Source of the DNA: Christensenella sp964592155
Lineage (GTDB): Bacteria > Bacillota > Clostridia > Christensenellales > Christensenellaceae
Length of the DNA: 21,818 bases
Assembly: GCA_964592155.1 (NCBI GenBank)
Contig: CAZQDA010000047.1
Span: forward strand, 1 to 21,818
Direction of reading: 5' to 3'
Below are positions 1-6,078 of the stretch, in pieces. A program made the position numbers and the translations under genes. Under the pieces are notes generated by a model. The model worked only from the letters and a program-made list of their open reading frames with translations, was not told the origin of the DNA and searched no databases. Position 1 is the first letter of the stretch; every line of letters starts with the position of its first letter.

Positions 1-346
1 GAGCTACCAAAACCCCTGCCAAAAAAGAAAGCAATATGGTGGTAGTGGCCGTCTTGCCCGCCTTTTCTTTTTCCTTTGCGCCGAGCAGCCGCGAAAGATA
101 GGCCGCGCCGCCCGCCGCAAACAGGATGGAAAGCGCTTGCGTGGTAAGCATAACCGGCATAAAGACCGATACTGCGGCTGTTCCCAGATACCCCTCCGGC
201 GAGATGCTTACGAAATAAGTATCCGCCATGTTATAAATCGCCATAACAGCCATGCTGATGATGGCAGGTACTGCCAGACGGATAATGGCACTGGAAACCT
301 TTGCCGTACCCATCATCTCCGCACGTTTATCGATCACTTGTTCCAT
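1..346 (-). CDS. MATE family efflux transporter, N-terminal part (cut by window edge)
   Basis: The first 115 codons of a multidrug and toxin extrusion (MATE) transporter are present; the gene runs off the left edge of the window. MATE proteins are 12-helix inner-membrane antiporters that export cationic drugs or metabolites using Na+ or H+ gradients. The visible protein begins MEQVIDKRAEMMGTAKVSS and then shows hydrophobic helices containing AVPAIISMAVMAIYNMADTYFV, the typical MATE N-terminal helix with its N-M-A-D-T-Y motif, and a second helix followed by AAYLSRLLGAKEKEKA, the conserved loop after helix 2. The ATG at 346 is preceded by AAGGAG at good spacing. It is divergent from nfnA. Substrate cannot be told from this part. 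Confidence 0.9.
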   Translation of the reverse strand, partial: MEQVIDKRAEMMGTAKVSSAIIRLAVPAIISMAVMAIYNMADTYFVSISPEGYLGTAAVSVFMPVMLTTQALSILFAAGGAAYLSRLLGAKEKEKAGKTATTTILLSFLAGVLVA

Positions 347-374
347 TCGGTACTCCTTAGCAAGAGTTTTTAAT

Positions 375-430
375 TGAACAGTAGTTCATTTTCCAAATAA
401 TATCTTATTATGAGTGTCTGCGAATGTCAA
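375..430 (-). promoter_or_regulatory. Promoter of the MATE gene with a possible operator
   Basis: On the minus strand a TTGACA box (425-430) stands 17 nt before TAAGAT (402-407), a near-consensus sigma-A promoter pointing at the MATE start. Just downstream of the -10 lies a small inverted repeat, TGAAC-AGTA-GTTCA (375-388), in a position where a bound repressor would block transcription. The promoter is directly readable; the operator role is inference. Confidence 0.65.
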
Positions 431-481
431 TGCGTTTTGCTTAAAATAGTCGTTTTCTACTTTCATAAGTTTGTTTTTCAC

Positions 482-511
482 TTGTATATTTCCAATTTCC
501 TAGTTTATAAT
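482..511 (+). promoter_or_regulatory. Promoter of the nfnAB operon
   Basis: TTGTAT (482-487), an 18-nt spacer and a perfect TATAAT (506-511) lie 50 nt upstream of the nfnA start. The ribosome binding site GGGGAG follows about 7 nt before the ATG at 561. Confidence 0.6.
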
Positions 512-560
512 GGTATCAGGACTAACGTTAAAACAATAAATTTGTAATGGGGAGATCATC

Positions 561-1403
561 ATGTACAAAATTTTGAAAAAAGAAGATTTAGCAAACAACA
601 TTACCAAAATGGTAATCGATGCTCCGTTGATTGCAAAAAAAGCACAGAGCGGACAATTTCTTGTTTTGCGCACACACGAAAAGGGAGAACGCTTCCCTCT
701 CACAATCGCTGATTTTGACCGCGAAGCGGGCACTGTCACGATTATCTTTGCCCAGATTGGCAAATCCACACAATATTTGGGAACATTGCCGGAGGGCGGA
801 GATATTCTGGACGTTGTAGGGCCGCTGGGCGTGGCGTCGCATTTTGACTCTTCCGTCAAAAAAGCTGCCGTGATTGGCGGCGGACTTGGATGCGCGATTG
901 CCCTTCCGCAGGCGAAGCATTTAAAAGAAATGGGCGTCAGCGTGGATATGATCGCCGGTTTTAAAACCAAAGATATCATTATATTGGAAAAGGAAATGAC
1001 AGACGCAAGCGATAACCTGATCATCACAACGGACGACGGTTCCTTTGGCTTTGCAGGTTTTGTAACCGACGCTCTCAAAAAGCAGATTGAAGACGGTGTA
1101 ACATATGATATCGTCGTTGCGATCGGGCCGATTCCGATGATGAAGTTCGTTTCCAAGCTGACAAAAGAGTATGGGATCAAAACGCTTGTCAGCATGAATC
1201 CCGTCATGATCGACGGCACAGGGATGTGCGGCGGATGCCGCCTGACCGTCGGAGGCGAAACAAAATTTGCATGCATTGACGGTCCTGACTTTGACGGACA
1301 TGAGGTTGATTTTGATGGTGCAATGCGCCGCTTATCCATGTATGACGGAATGAAAGAACGCGAAGCGGACTGCAACCTGATCAAAATGGCGGAGGAAAAG
1401 TAA
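561..1403 (+). CDS. nfnA: NfnA-type FAD/NAD-binding ferredoxin:NADP+ oxidoreductase small subunit
   Basis: This 280-residue protein belongs to the dihydroorotate-dehydrogenase electron-transfer-subunit/sulfide dehydrogenase family, and its coupling to the next gene identifies it as NfnA. NfnAB is a cytoplasmic flavin-based bifurcating enzyme that couples reduced ferredoxin and NADH to reduction of two NADP+. Visible parts are an N-terminal FAD-binding barrel with RFPLTIAD near residues 44-51, a nucleotide-binding fold starting at AAVIGGGLG (102-110), and a C-terminal 2Fe-2S site, DGTGMCGGC plus a later Cys (D218, C223, C226, C238). From recall of NfnA structures, one Asp and three Cys hold that cluster, and all four positions are present here. 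Length matches the family. The gene ends 2 nt before nfnB. Confidence 0.93.
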   Translation: MYKILKKEDLANNITKMVIDAPLIAKKAQSGQFLVLRTHEKGERFPLTIADFDREAGTVTIIFAQIGKSTQYLGTLPEGGDILDVVGPLGVASHFDSSVKKAAVIGGGLGCAIALPQAKHLKEMGVSVDMIAGFKTKDIIILEKEMTDASDNLIITTDDGSFGFAGFVTDALKKQIEDGVTYDIVVAIGPIPMMKFVSKLTKEYGIKTLVSMNPVMIDGTGMCGGCRLTVGGETKFACIDGPDFDGHEVDFDGAMRRLSMYDGMKEREADCNLIKMAEEK

Positions 1404-1405
1404 CG

Positions 1406-2800
1406 ATGGAAAGAAATATGTCTCTTGAAAAAGTAAAAATGCCTGAGCTTGATGCACAGGTTCGGGCAACTAATTTTGAGGAAGTCGCCCTTGGCTATAC
1501 GGCATCAATGGCGCAGGAAGAAAGCCTGCGGTGTCTGGAATGTAAAAACCGCCCCTGCGTGGCTGGCTGCCCTGTTCAGGTCAATATTCCTGAATTTATC
1601 CACGAGATCAAAGAAGGCAACTTTATGGCTGCCTATCAAAAAATTATAGAGACCAACGGCCTTCCAGCTGTTTGCGGCAGAGTATGCCCGCAGGAAACCC
1701 AGTGCGAGCAGCTTTGCGTGCGCGCCAAAAAAGGCGAAGCAGTGGGAATCGGCAGGCTGGAACGGTTTGCCGCGGATTACGCGATGTCGCAGGGCGCTCT
1801 TGGGAACAAAAACACGGCTCCCAAAAAGGGCAAAAAAGTAGCGGTGATCGGCAGCGGTCCTTCCGGACTCACCTGTGCATCCGATCTTGCGAAAATGGGA
1901 TATGACGTGACCTTGTTTGAAGCATTTCACACAGCCGGCGGTGTCCTGAAATACGGAATTCCGCAGTTCCGTCTTCCCAAAGAAATCGTTGACCTCGAGA
2001 TCAATGTCCTGAAAGAAATGGGCGTGGAAATCAAGCTCGATATGGTCGTCGGAAAAATCCTGACGCTTGACGAGCTAAAAGAAATGGGCTATGAAGCCGT
2101 GTTTATCGGCAGCGGTGCGGGACTTCCTTCGTTTATGAATATTCCCGGCGAGAATCTGAACGACGTTTATTCCGCAAATGAATTTTTGACGCGCATTAAC
2201 CTGATGCACGCCTATGAATATCCGTCTTATGATACGCCGATCAAGCCCTATTCCGGCGTGGCCGTCATCGGCGGCGGTAACGTCGCGATGGATGCGGCGC
2301 GCTGCGCAAAGCGCCTTGGCGCGGGTCATGTCTATATCGTATATCGCAGAAGCGAAGCGGAAATGCCCGCACGTCTGGAAGAAGTGCATCACGCCAAGGA
2401 AGAAGGCATCGATTTCCGTCTTTTGGAAGCTCCTGTGGAAATTTTAGGCGACGAACGCGGCAATGTAACAGGTATGAAAAACGTCCGCATGGAGCTGGGA
2501 GAACCAGATGCGTCCGGACGCCGCCGTCCAGTGGTCATCGAGGGCAGCGAATATGTAATTCCTGTGGATGCCGTCATCGTTGCAATCGGTCAGTCGCCAA
2601 ACCCGATGATCAAAAATTCTACGCCCGGTCTTAAAACGGAATCCTGGGGCGGAATCATTACAGATGAAGCAACAGGCGCAACCTCCATCCCCGGCGTTTA
2701 TGCGGGTGGAGACGCAGTGACCGGAGCCGCAACCGTTATTTTGGCAATGGGCGCCGGCAAAACTGCTGCAAAGAGCATCGACGAATACTTAAGCAAATAA
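1406..2800 (+). CDS. nfnB: NfnB / GltA-type NADPH-dependent oxidoreductase large subunit
   Basis: This 464-residue protein resembles the glutamate synthase small subunit (GltA/GltD family); many databases label it homotetrameric NADPH-dependent glutamate synthase. Next to NfnA it is better read as NfnB, the bifurcating-FAD subunit that binds NADPH and two 4Fe-4S clusters. The N-terminal Fe-S domain carries two cysteine sets, C43-x2-C46-x4-C51-x3-C55 and C90, C94, C100, C104. The first FAD Rossmann motif is VAVIGSGPSG (145-154), a second nucleotide motif VAVIGGGNVAMDAA lies in the middle, and the C-terminal FAD motif ends in GVYAGGDAVTGAATVILAMG. The start at 1406 uses the GGAGG inside the end of nfnA; ATG 1418 is a weaker alternative. 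A separate glutamate synthase role cannot be excluded. Confidence 0.92.
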   Translation: MERNMSLEKVKMPELDAQVRATNFEEVALGYTASMAQEESLRCLECKNRPCVAGCPVQVNIPEFIHEIKEGNFMAAYQKIIETNGLPAVCGRVCPQETQCEQLCVRAKKGEAVGIGRLERFAADYAMSQGALGNKNTAPKKGKKVAVIGSGPSGLTCASDLAKMGYDVTLFEAFHTAGGVLKYGIPQFRLPKEIVDLEINVLKEMGVEIKLDMVVGKILTLDELKEMGYEAVFIGSGAGLPSFMNIPGENLNDVYSANEFLTRINLMHAYEYPSYDTPIKPYSGVAVIGGGNVAMDAARCAKRLGAGHVYIVYRRSEAEMPARLEEVHHAKEEGIDFRLLEAPVEILGDERGNVTGMKNVRMELGEPDASGRRRPVVIEGSEYVIPVDAVIVAIGQSPNPMIKNSTPGLKTESWGGIITDEATGATSIPGVYAGGDAVTGAATVILAMGAGKTAAKSIDEYLSK

Positions 2801-2834
2801 AAATGAAATTTTATTCCCAACAATAAAACAATTT

Positions 2835-2866
2835 AAAACTGCGGCGATCTGCCGCAGTTTTTTTAT
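2835..2866 (+). terminator. Rho-independent terminator of nfnAB
   Basis: An 11-bp perfect stem, AAAACTGCGGC (2835-2845) with GCCGCAGTTTT (2851-2861), a 5-nt loop and a T tract follow the nfnB stop codon by about 35 nt. Confidence 0.93.
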
Positions 2867-2978
2867 ACATTTTTATGCATAAAAAATACGCTTTTTATAA
2901 ACTTCGGAGAAAAAAATTTGCTTTTTATTATTTTCCTATTGACATTTTTGGAACCGCTTAACCATGCGCTTTTTTTGT

Positions 2979-3123
2979 TGTGGATAAGTCGTTTTTAATC
3001 CACGGACTTCATTTGCGAAAAACGCCTTTATACAGCCGTTTTTCGCAGCAAAAGTTATCCACATTTTTCTGTGGATAACTTTGCTTTTCAGCATAATAAT
3101 GCGGATTTATGCCCTGCGGATAA
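2979..3123. promoter_or_regulatory. Cluster of DnaA boxes (candidate origin-like or DnaA-binding locus)
   Basis: Three perfect TTATCCACA DnaA boxes are present: 2979-2987 (minus), 3055-3063 (plus) and 3070-3078 (minus). A fourth with one mismatch, TGCGGATAA, is at 3115-3123. The middle two form a perfect inverted repeat, AAAGTTATCCACA (3051-3063) and TGTGGATAACTTT (3070-3082), separated by 6 nt. DnaA is the replication initiator and binds this 9-mer. The AT-rich flanks would suit an unwinding element. No dnaA or dnaN is in the window, so origin, DnaA-titration site or DnaA-controlled regulatory region are all possible. Confidence 0.6.
3014..3047. repeat. Inverted repeat inside the DnaA-box cluster
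   Basis: An 11-bp perfect inverted repeat, TGCGAAAAACG (3014-3024) and CGTTTTTCGCA (3037-3047), with a 12-nt loop sits between the first and second DnaA boxes. It has no T tract after it, so it is not a normal terminator; it may be a protein-binding site or a cruciform. Confidence 0.75.
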
Positions 3124-3319
3124 CCCATGGATCATCCGCTCCGCTTTGACCGGATTTTTTCCTCGTTTTTATCATTTTTTTACATGAATATTTTTTCAAT
3201 TCCTGCATAATTTTATACGTTACTTTTTTTGCCCGATCAAGTTTTTCCGGAAGCAATCCTGCGTTTCTTTTCAGAAGATTCCGTTCAAGAAAAAAAGGAC
3301 GTCTGCTGCTTTTCCGCCC

Positions 3320-3348
3320 TTGCCATTGCCATGCGCTCATGGTATACT
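3320..3348 (+). promoter_or_regulatory. Promoter of the THF riboswitch / folT transcript
   Basis: TTGCCA (3320-3325), a 17-nt spacer and TATACT (3343-3348) place transcription start near 3355, a few nucleotides before the riboswitch aptamer begins. Confidence 0.7.
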
Positions 3349-3368
3349 GAAAAAAATTAAATAAAAAT

Positions 3369-3469
3369 GTGCAGAGTAGGTTTTGCGCGTCAAGTGTATA
3401 AGGATGGGATGTCGCCTTATAACGAAAAGGCCTTTGGCCTTGCGGTTCAAAACTGCGTCCGCTGCTCAC
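3369..3469 (+). promoter_or_regulatory. Tetrahydrofolate (THF) riboswitch controlling folT
   Basis: The sequence fits the THF-I aptamer closely. P1 is GCAG (3371-3374) with CTGC (3462-3465), followed on the 5' side by the conserved AGTAGG. P2 is GTTTTG (3380-3385) with CAAAAC (3448-3453), next to the conserved GCGCGTCAAGTG. P3 is TATAAGG (3397-3403) with CCTTATA (3415-3421), closing a loop with ATGGGATGTCG. P4 is AAGGCC-TTT-GGCCTT (3427-3441). Loop bases GGATG (3407-3411) can pair with CGTCC (3456-3460), the conserved pseudoknot. This class senses reduced folates and usually represses folate transport. The expression platform is less clear: a hairpin at 3478-3506 lacks a T tract, so control may be translational. 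Confidence 0.93.
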
Positions 3470-3567
3470 AAAAGAAGCTGCCTTTCCTTTCATGGAAAAC
3501 AGGCGGTATATCCATATCTTTCTTTTGTAGAGGCGTGCCATTTTTTACGAAAGAGAGGTATTTTTTT

Positions 3568-4098
3568 ATGTCCAGAATTTCATCAAAAACCCTGCGTCTT
3601 GTTTACTGCGCCGCGATGATCGCAATCGCAACTGTCCTGGGGATTTTTTCGCCCTATCTTGGTCCGCAGATCAAGCTTTCCCTTGCGCCGATTGCGGTGA
3701 TGTTTGCGGGTGCGATTCTCGGTCCTGCGGCGGGAGGAATCACGGGTTTCCTGTCTAACTTTATTTCTTTTTTTGTCAATCCGTTTAACCCAGGGGGCGC
3801 TTTTAATCCGGGGGTGGCTGTTACGATGGCGCTTTATGGCGTCGCCGCGGGTTTACTTTTCTATCAAAAACCACAGCCCTCGTTTGGAAAGGTCGCCCTT
3901 TGGATTTTCCTCATACAAACCGTGTTTTCCGTTTTCTTAAATACATTTTGGCTGTCGTTGTTTTTAGGCGCTCCTTACCTTGAATTCCTGATCTCACGCC
4001 TTCCGGCGTCATACGTTTGCTGCGCGGTTTATATCCTTGTCCTTTATGTGCTGCTCCGCAACAAGGACAAAATATACCGTCCGCTCCGGACAGCCTGA
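3568..4098 (+). CDS. folT: Folate ECF transporter substrate-binding (S) component FolT
   Basis: A 176-residue, very hydrophobic protein with about six membrane helices, matching the folate family of energy-coupling-factor S components. FolT binds folates in the membrane and works with a shared EcfA/EcfA'/EcfT module, which is not encoded here. Family-like stretches include LGPQIKLSLAPIAVMFAGA, a long GPAAGGITGFLSNFISFFVNP segment and TFWLSLFLGAPYLEFLISRLP near the C-terminus. The start at 3568 follows GAGAGG at proper spacing; the frame is open further upstream, to 3367, but that part is the riboswitch RNA. The THF riboswitch supports folate over other vitamins. Regulation is probably repression when reduced folates are plentiful. 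Confidence 0.93.
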   Translation: MSRISSKTLRLVYCAAMIAIATVLGIFSPYLGPQIKLSLAPIAVMFAGAILGPAAGGITGFLSNFISFFVNPFNPGGAFNPGVAVTMALYGVAAGLLFYQKPQPSFGKVALWIFLIQTVFSVFLNTFWLSLFLGAPYLEFLISRLPASYVCCAVYILVLYVLLRNKDKIYRPLRTA

Positions 4099-4137
4099 CG
4101 TTCCTGACAAAAATCAGGCATCCTTTCCCAGGAACGA

Positions 4138-4167
4138 GAAAAGCCAATCCTTACGGATTGGCTTTTC
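4138..4167. terminator. Hairpin terminator between folT and speE, probably bidirectional
   Basis: A perfect 13-bp stem, GAAAAGCCAATCC (4138-4150) with GGATTGGCTTTTC (4155-4167), has a TTAC loop. The A and T runs at its base give it terminator character on both strands. It lies between the convergent ends of folT and speE. Confidence 0.85.
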
Positions 4168-4192
4168 CAAAAATAATAAAAGGGTGGGGATT

Positions 4193-4223
4193 GACATATC
4201 CTAAATCATATTTAAGATATGTC
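4193..4223. repeat. 31-bp near-perfect inverted repeat overlapping a promoter-like sequence
   Basis: GACATATC-c-TAAAT (4193-4206) faces ATTTA-a-GATATGTC (4210-4223) with a 3-nt centre and one mismatched pair. On the plus strand TTGACA (4191-4196) and TAAGAT (4213-4218), 16 nt apart, overlap the repeat and point antisense into the speE 3' end. A second shorter repeat, ATTGTA and TACAAT, spans 4227-4246. No plus-strand gene follows. Confidence 0.6.
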
Positions 4224-4286
4224 CTTATTGTATACTAGTTTACAATATTTAGCAATAGTTAAATTATGAATAATTTATGAAATTAT

Positions 4287-5168
4287 TTACTCCTCCCGCT
4301 CTTTTCTTCTGGCGCAATCAAGCCGCCTTTGCACATAGGTCGGCAGCGCGAAGCATCCGCGATGAAGCTGCGTGTTATAGTAATCGGTACGCAGTCCGAG
4401 CGCCTCCCATGCGGGAGCGTCAAACGCAAGCGGATCCTTTCCCTTAGACGCAAACCCAAACAGCCAGTGACCCGACGCATAAGTGGGCATATGGAACTGG
4501 TACACCCTGCACACAGGGAACACAGCCGACAACTTTTGATGCGCGCGCTCCATTTGAATTGCGTCGCCCTCATAATAGGGGCTTTCGTGTTGGTTGACCA
4601 TAATCCCGTCTTCGCTAAGAAGATGATAACAATCCTTGTAAAACTGCATGGAGAAGAGCCCTTCCCCCACGCCGACCGGATCGGTGGAGTCCACCAAAAT
4701 CAAATCATATGTTTGCTTTGCATCCTTTACAAACGCAATCCCGTCACAAAAATGTAATTTCACGCGCGGGTCATCGAGTTTCCCCGCTGTCTGCGGGAGG
4801 TATTCCCTGCACAGCGAAACCACCCGCTCATCAATCTCGACCATATCGATGCTCTGAATCGTCTGATAACGCACAAGCTCGCGCACCGCACCGCCATCCC
4901 CTCCGCCAATGATCAAAACCCGCTTTACATCAGGCTTCACAGCCATGGGAACATGCACCAGCATCTCGTGATAGATAAATTCATCGCGCTGCGTCATCAT
5001 AATAAATCCATCCAGCGTGAAAAACCTGCCATATTCATAGGAATCATAAAAATCAATCTTCTGGAACTCGCTTTGCGTGTCCACCAGATGCTCTTTTATG
5101 CGAATTCCAAACTTTGCATTTTCTGTGAAAGCTTCATAAAACCAATTATTCTTCAAAATTTCTGCCAT
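4287..5168 (-). CDS. speE: Spermidine synthase
   Basis: A 293-residue spermidine synthase that transfers the aminopropyl group of decarboxylated S-adenosylmethionine to putrescine in the cytoplasm. The N-terminal region has WFYEAFTENAKFGIRI and the conserved SEFQKIDFYDSYEYGRFFTLDG strand region. YHEMLVHVP is followed by the nucleotide-binding motif VLIIGGGDGGAVREL (GGGDGG at 88-93), the acidic pair in MVEIDERV (E111, D113) and the active-site stretch ILVDSTDPVG with D160. Length is typical. The ATG at 5168 has GGAGA about 9 nt upstream and lies inside the end of speD, overlapping it by 23 nt, which suggests translational coupling. It follows the decarboxylase that makes its substrate, so the two genes form a complete two-step module from putrescine and SAM. 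Confidence 0.96.
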   Translation of the reverse strand: MAEILKNNWFYEAFTENAKFGIRIKEHLVDTQSEFQKIDFYDSYEYGRFFTLDGFIMMTQRDEFIYHEMLVHVPMAVKPDVKRVLIIGGGDGGAVRELVRYQTIQSIDMVEIDERVVSLCREYLPQTAGKLDDPRVKLHFCDGIAFVKDAKQTYDLILVDSTDPVGVGEGLFSMQFYKDCYHLLSEDGIMVNQHESPYYEGDAIQMERAHQKLSAVFPVCRVYQFHMPTYASGHWLFGFASKGKDPLAFDAPAWEALGLRTDYYNTQLHRGCFALPTYVQRRLDCARRKEREE

Positions 5169-5985
5169 AAAAAATCTCCTGCATTTCCCGTTCCAGATTC
5201 CGCTCGATCCGCTTGCGCGTTATTTCTTTCAAATCGTCCGCATCCAGATTGAACAAATAATTATCAAGGTCATATTCCTTTAGTACCATGCCCGTATGAA
5301 AAATCCGCTCTTCATAAAGGTTCACATCGTACGTATCATACTTTTTCAGAATGTTTTTGGGAATAAAATCCTGTATGGACATGATATCATGATCCATAAA
5401 AATCTTTCCCCCGCTTTCGGTGCGCGTAAATCCCCGCACGCGATAGTCCATTGTGATAATGTCCGAATCAAAGCTTTCGATCAGGATGGGCAGGGTCTTT
5501 AGGGGCGATATCTCACCGCATGTAGAAACGTCAATATCCGCGCGGAAGGTACACACGCCGTTTTGCGGATGGCTTTCCGGATAGGTATGCACTGTGAGGT
5601 GGCTTTTGTCAAGATGCCCCACAATGCTTGCAGGCACGTCCTCCTCCGCAATCAGCATCGTAACCGACGCGCCCTGCGGTTCATAATCCTGTTGCGCAAT
5701 ATTCAATACATGCGCGCCGATGCCCTTCGCGACGTCCTTTAAAATGGCGGTCAGCCTGTCTGCGTTATAATACTCGTCAATATATTCGATGTAGCTTCGC
5801 CTGTCCTTTGCAGTATTGGCATAACAAATATCATACAGGTTAAAGCTCAATGTTTTCGTCAGGTTGTTGAATCCATAAAGTTTCAGCTTTTGCAACGCTG
5901 TTCCTCCCATGCGGTCATAATGTTTTATTATATCACTATTTCGAGTAAAGGAGAAATCTTCTTCGCTGTTTTTTACAAACTCCAC
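5146..5985 (-). CDS. speD: S-adenosylmethionine decarboxylase proenzyme, long bacterial type
   Basis: This is the E. coli-like long SpeD, a pyruvoyl enzyme that decarboxylates SAM to supply aminopropyl groups to SpeE. Hallmarks are KLKLYGFNNLTKTLSF, LNIAQQDYEPQGASVTML, and the self-cleavage site HLDKSHLTVHTYPESHP, where cleavage before S128 creates the pyruvoyl group. CTFRADIDVSTCG and YRVRGFTR are also conserved. The GTG at 5985 has GGGGG 5 nt upstream, but it adds about 25 residues before the usual family start. The ATG at 5910 fits the family better yet lacks a ribosome binding site. A perfect minus-strand TATAAT (5927-5932) lies inside the extra part, so the true start is uncertain. A terminator stands 29 bp upstream of the GTG. 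Confidence 0.95.
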   Translation of the reverse strand: MEFVKNSEEDFSFTRNSDIIKHYDRMGGTALQKLKLYGFNNLTKTLSFNLYDICYANTAKDRRSYIEYIDEYYNADRLTAILKDVAKGIGAHVLNIAQQDYEPQGASVTMLIAEEDVPASIVGHLDKSHLTVHTYPESHPQNGVCTFRADIDVSTCGEISPLKTLPILIESFDSDIITMDYRVRGFTRTESGGKIFMDHDIMSIQDFIPKNILKKYDTYDVNLYEERIFHTGMVLKEYDLDNYLFNLDADDLKEITRKRIERNLEREMQEIFYGRNFEE

Positions 5986-6013
5986 GTCATCCCCCGTTTA
6001 CAATTCAATACAA

Positions 6014-6047
6014 CAAAGGAGCATCCCTTACCGGCGATGCTCCTTTG
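6014..6047 (-). terminator. Terminator of the polysaccharide deacetylase gene
   Basis: A 12-bp perfect stem, CAAAGGAGCATC (6014-6025) with GATGCTCCTTTG (6036-6047), has a 10-nt loop and is followed on the minus strand by a T-rich stretch. It lies between the deacetylase stop and the speD start, so it could also act as an attenuator for read-through into speDE. Confidence 0.75.
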
Positions 6048-6078
6048 ATTATTCTTCCTTCACAATCTGCTTTTCGCT

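Larger units (their letters stand above)
2867..3319. other. Gene-free intergenic stretch rich in inverted repeats
   Basis: About 450 bp separate the nfnAB terminator from the folT promoter, and no convincing gene is visible. A minus-strand frame through 3107-3541 lacks family features and runs antisense through the riboswitch. The stretch is AT-rich at both ends (about 2867-2960 and 3150-3240), with long T runs on the plus strand. It contains a 14-bp palindrome TTTTATGCATAAAA (2871-2884), the DnaA boxes and inverted repeats listed separately, and two GCGGAT copies facing an ATCCGC around 3100-3140. Confidence 0.7.

Noticed and set aside
500..1384. Long minus-strand open frame opposite nfnA
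   Set aside because: It lacks family motifs and lies antisense to a clearly recognised gene with a proper ribosome binding site; its Ser/Pro-rich composition is typical of a shadow frame.
2939..2967. TTGACA at 2939-2944 as a promoter toward the DnaA boxes
   Set aside because: No acceptable -10 box lies 16-18 nt downstream, so only a lone -35-like hexamer is present.
3107..3541. 144-codon minus-strand frame in the intergenic region
   Set aside because: It runs antisense through the folT promoter and the THF riboswitch, has no recognisable motif and no convincing start context.
3367..3567. N-terminal extension of folT
   Set aside because: This stretch is the riboswitch and its leader; the well-placed GAGAGG and family alignment support the start at 3568.
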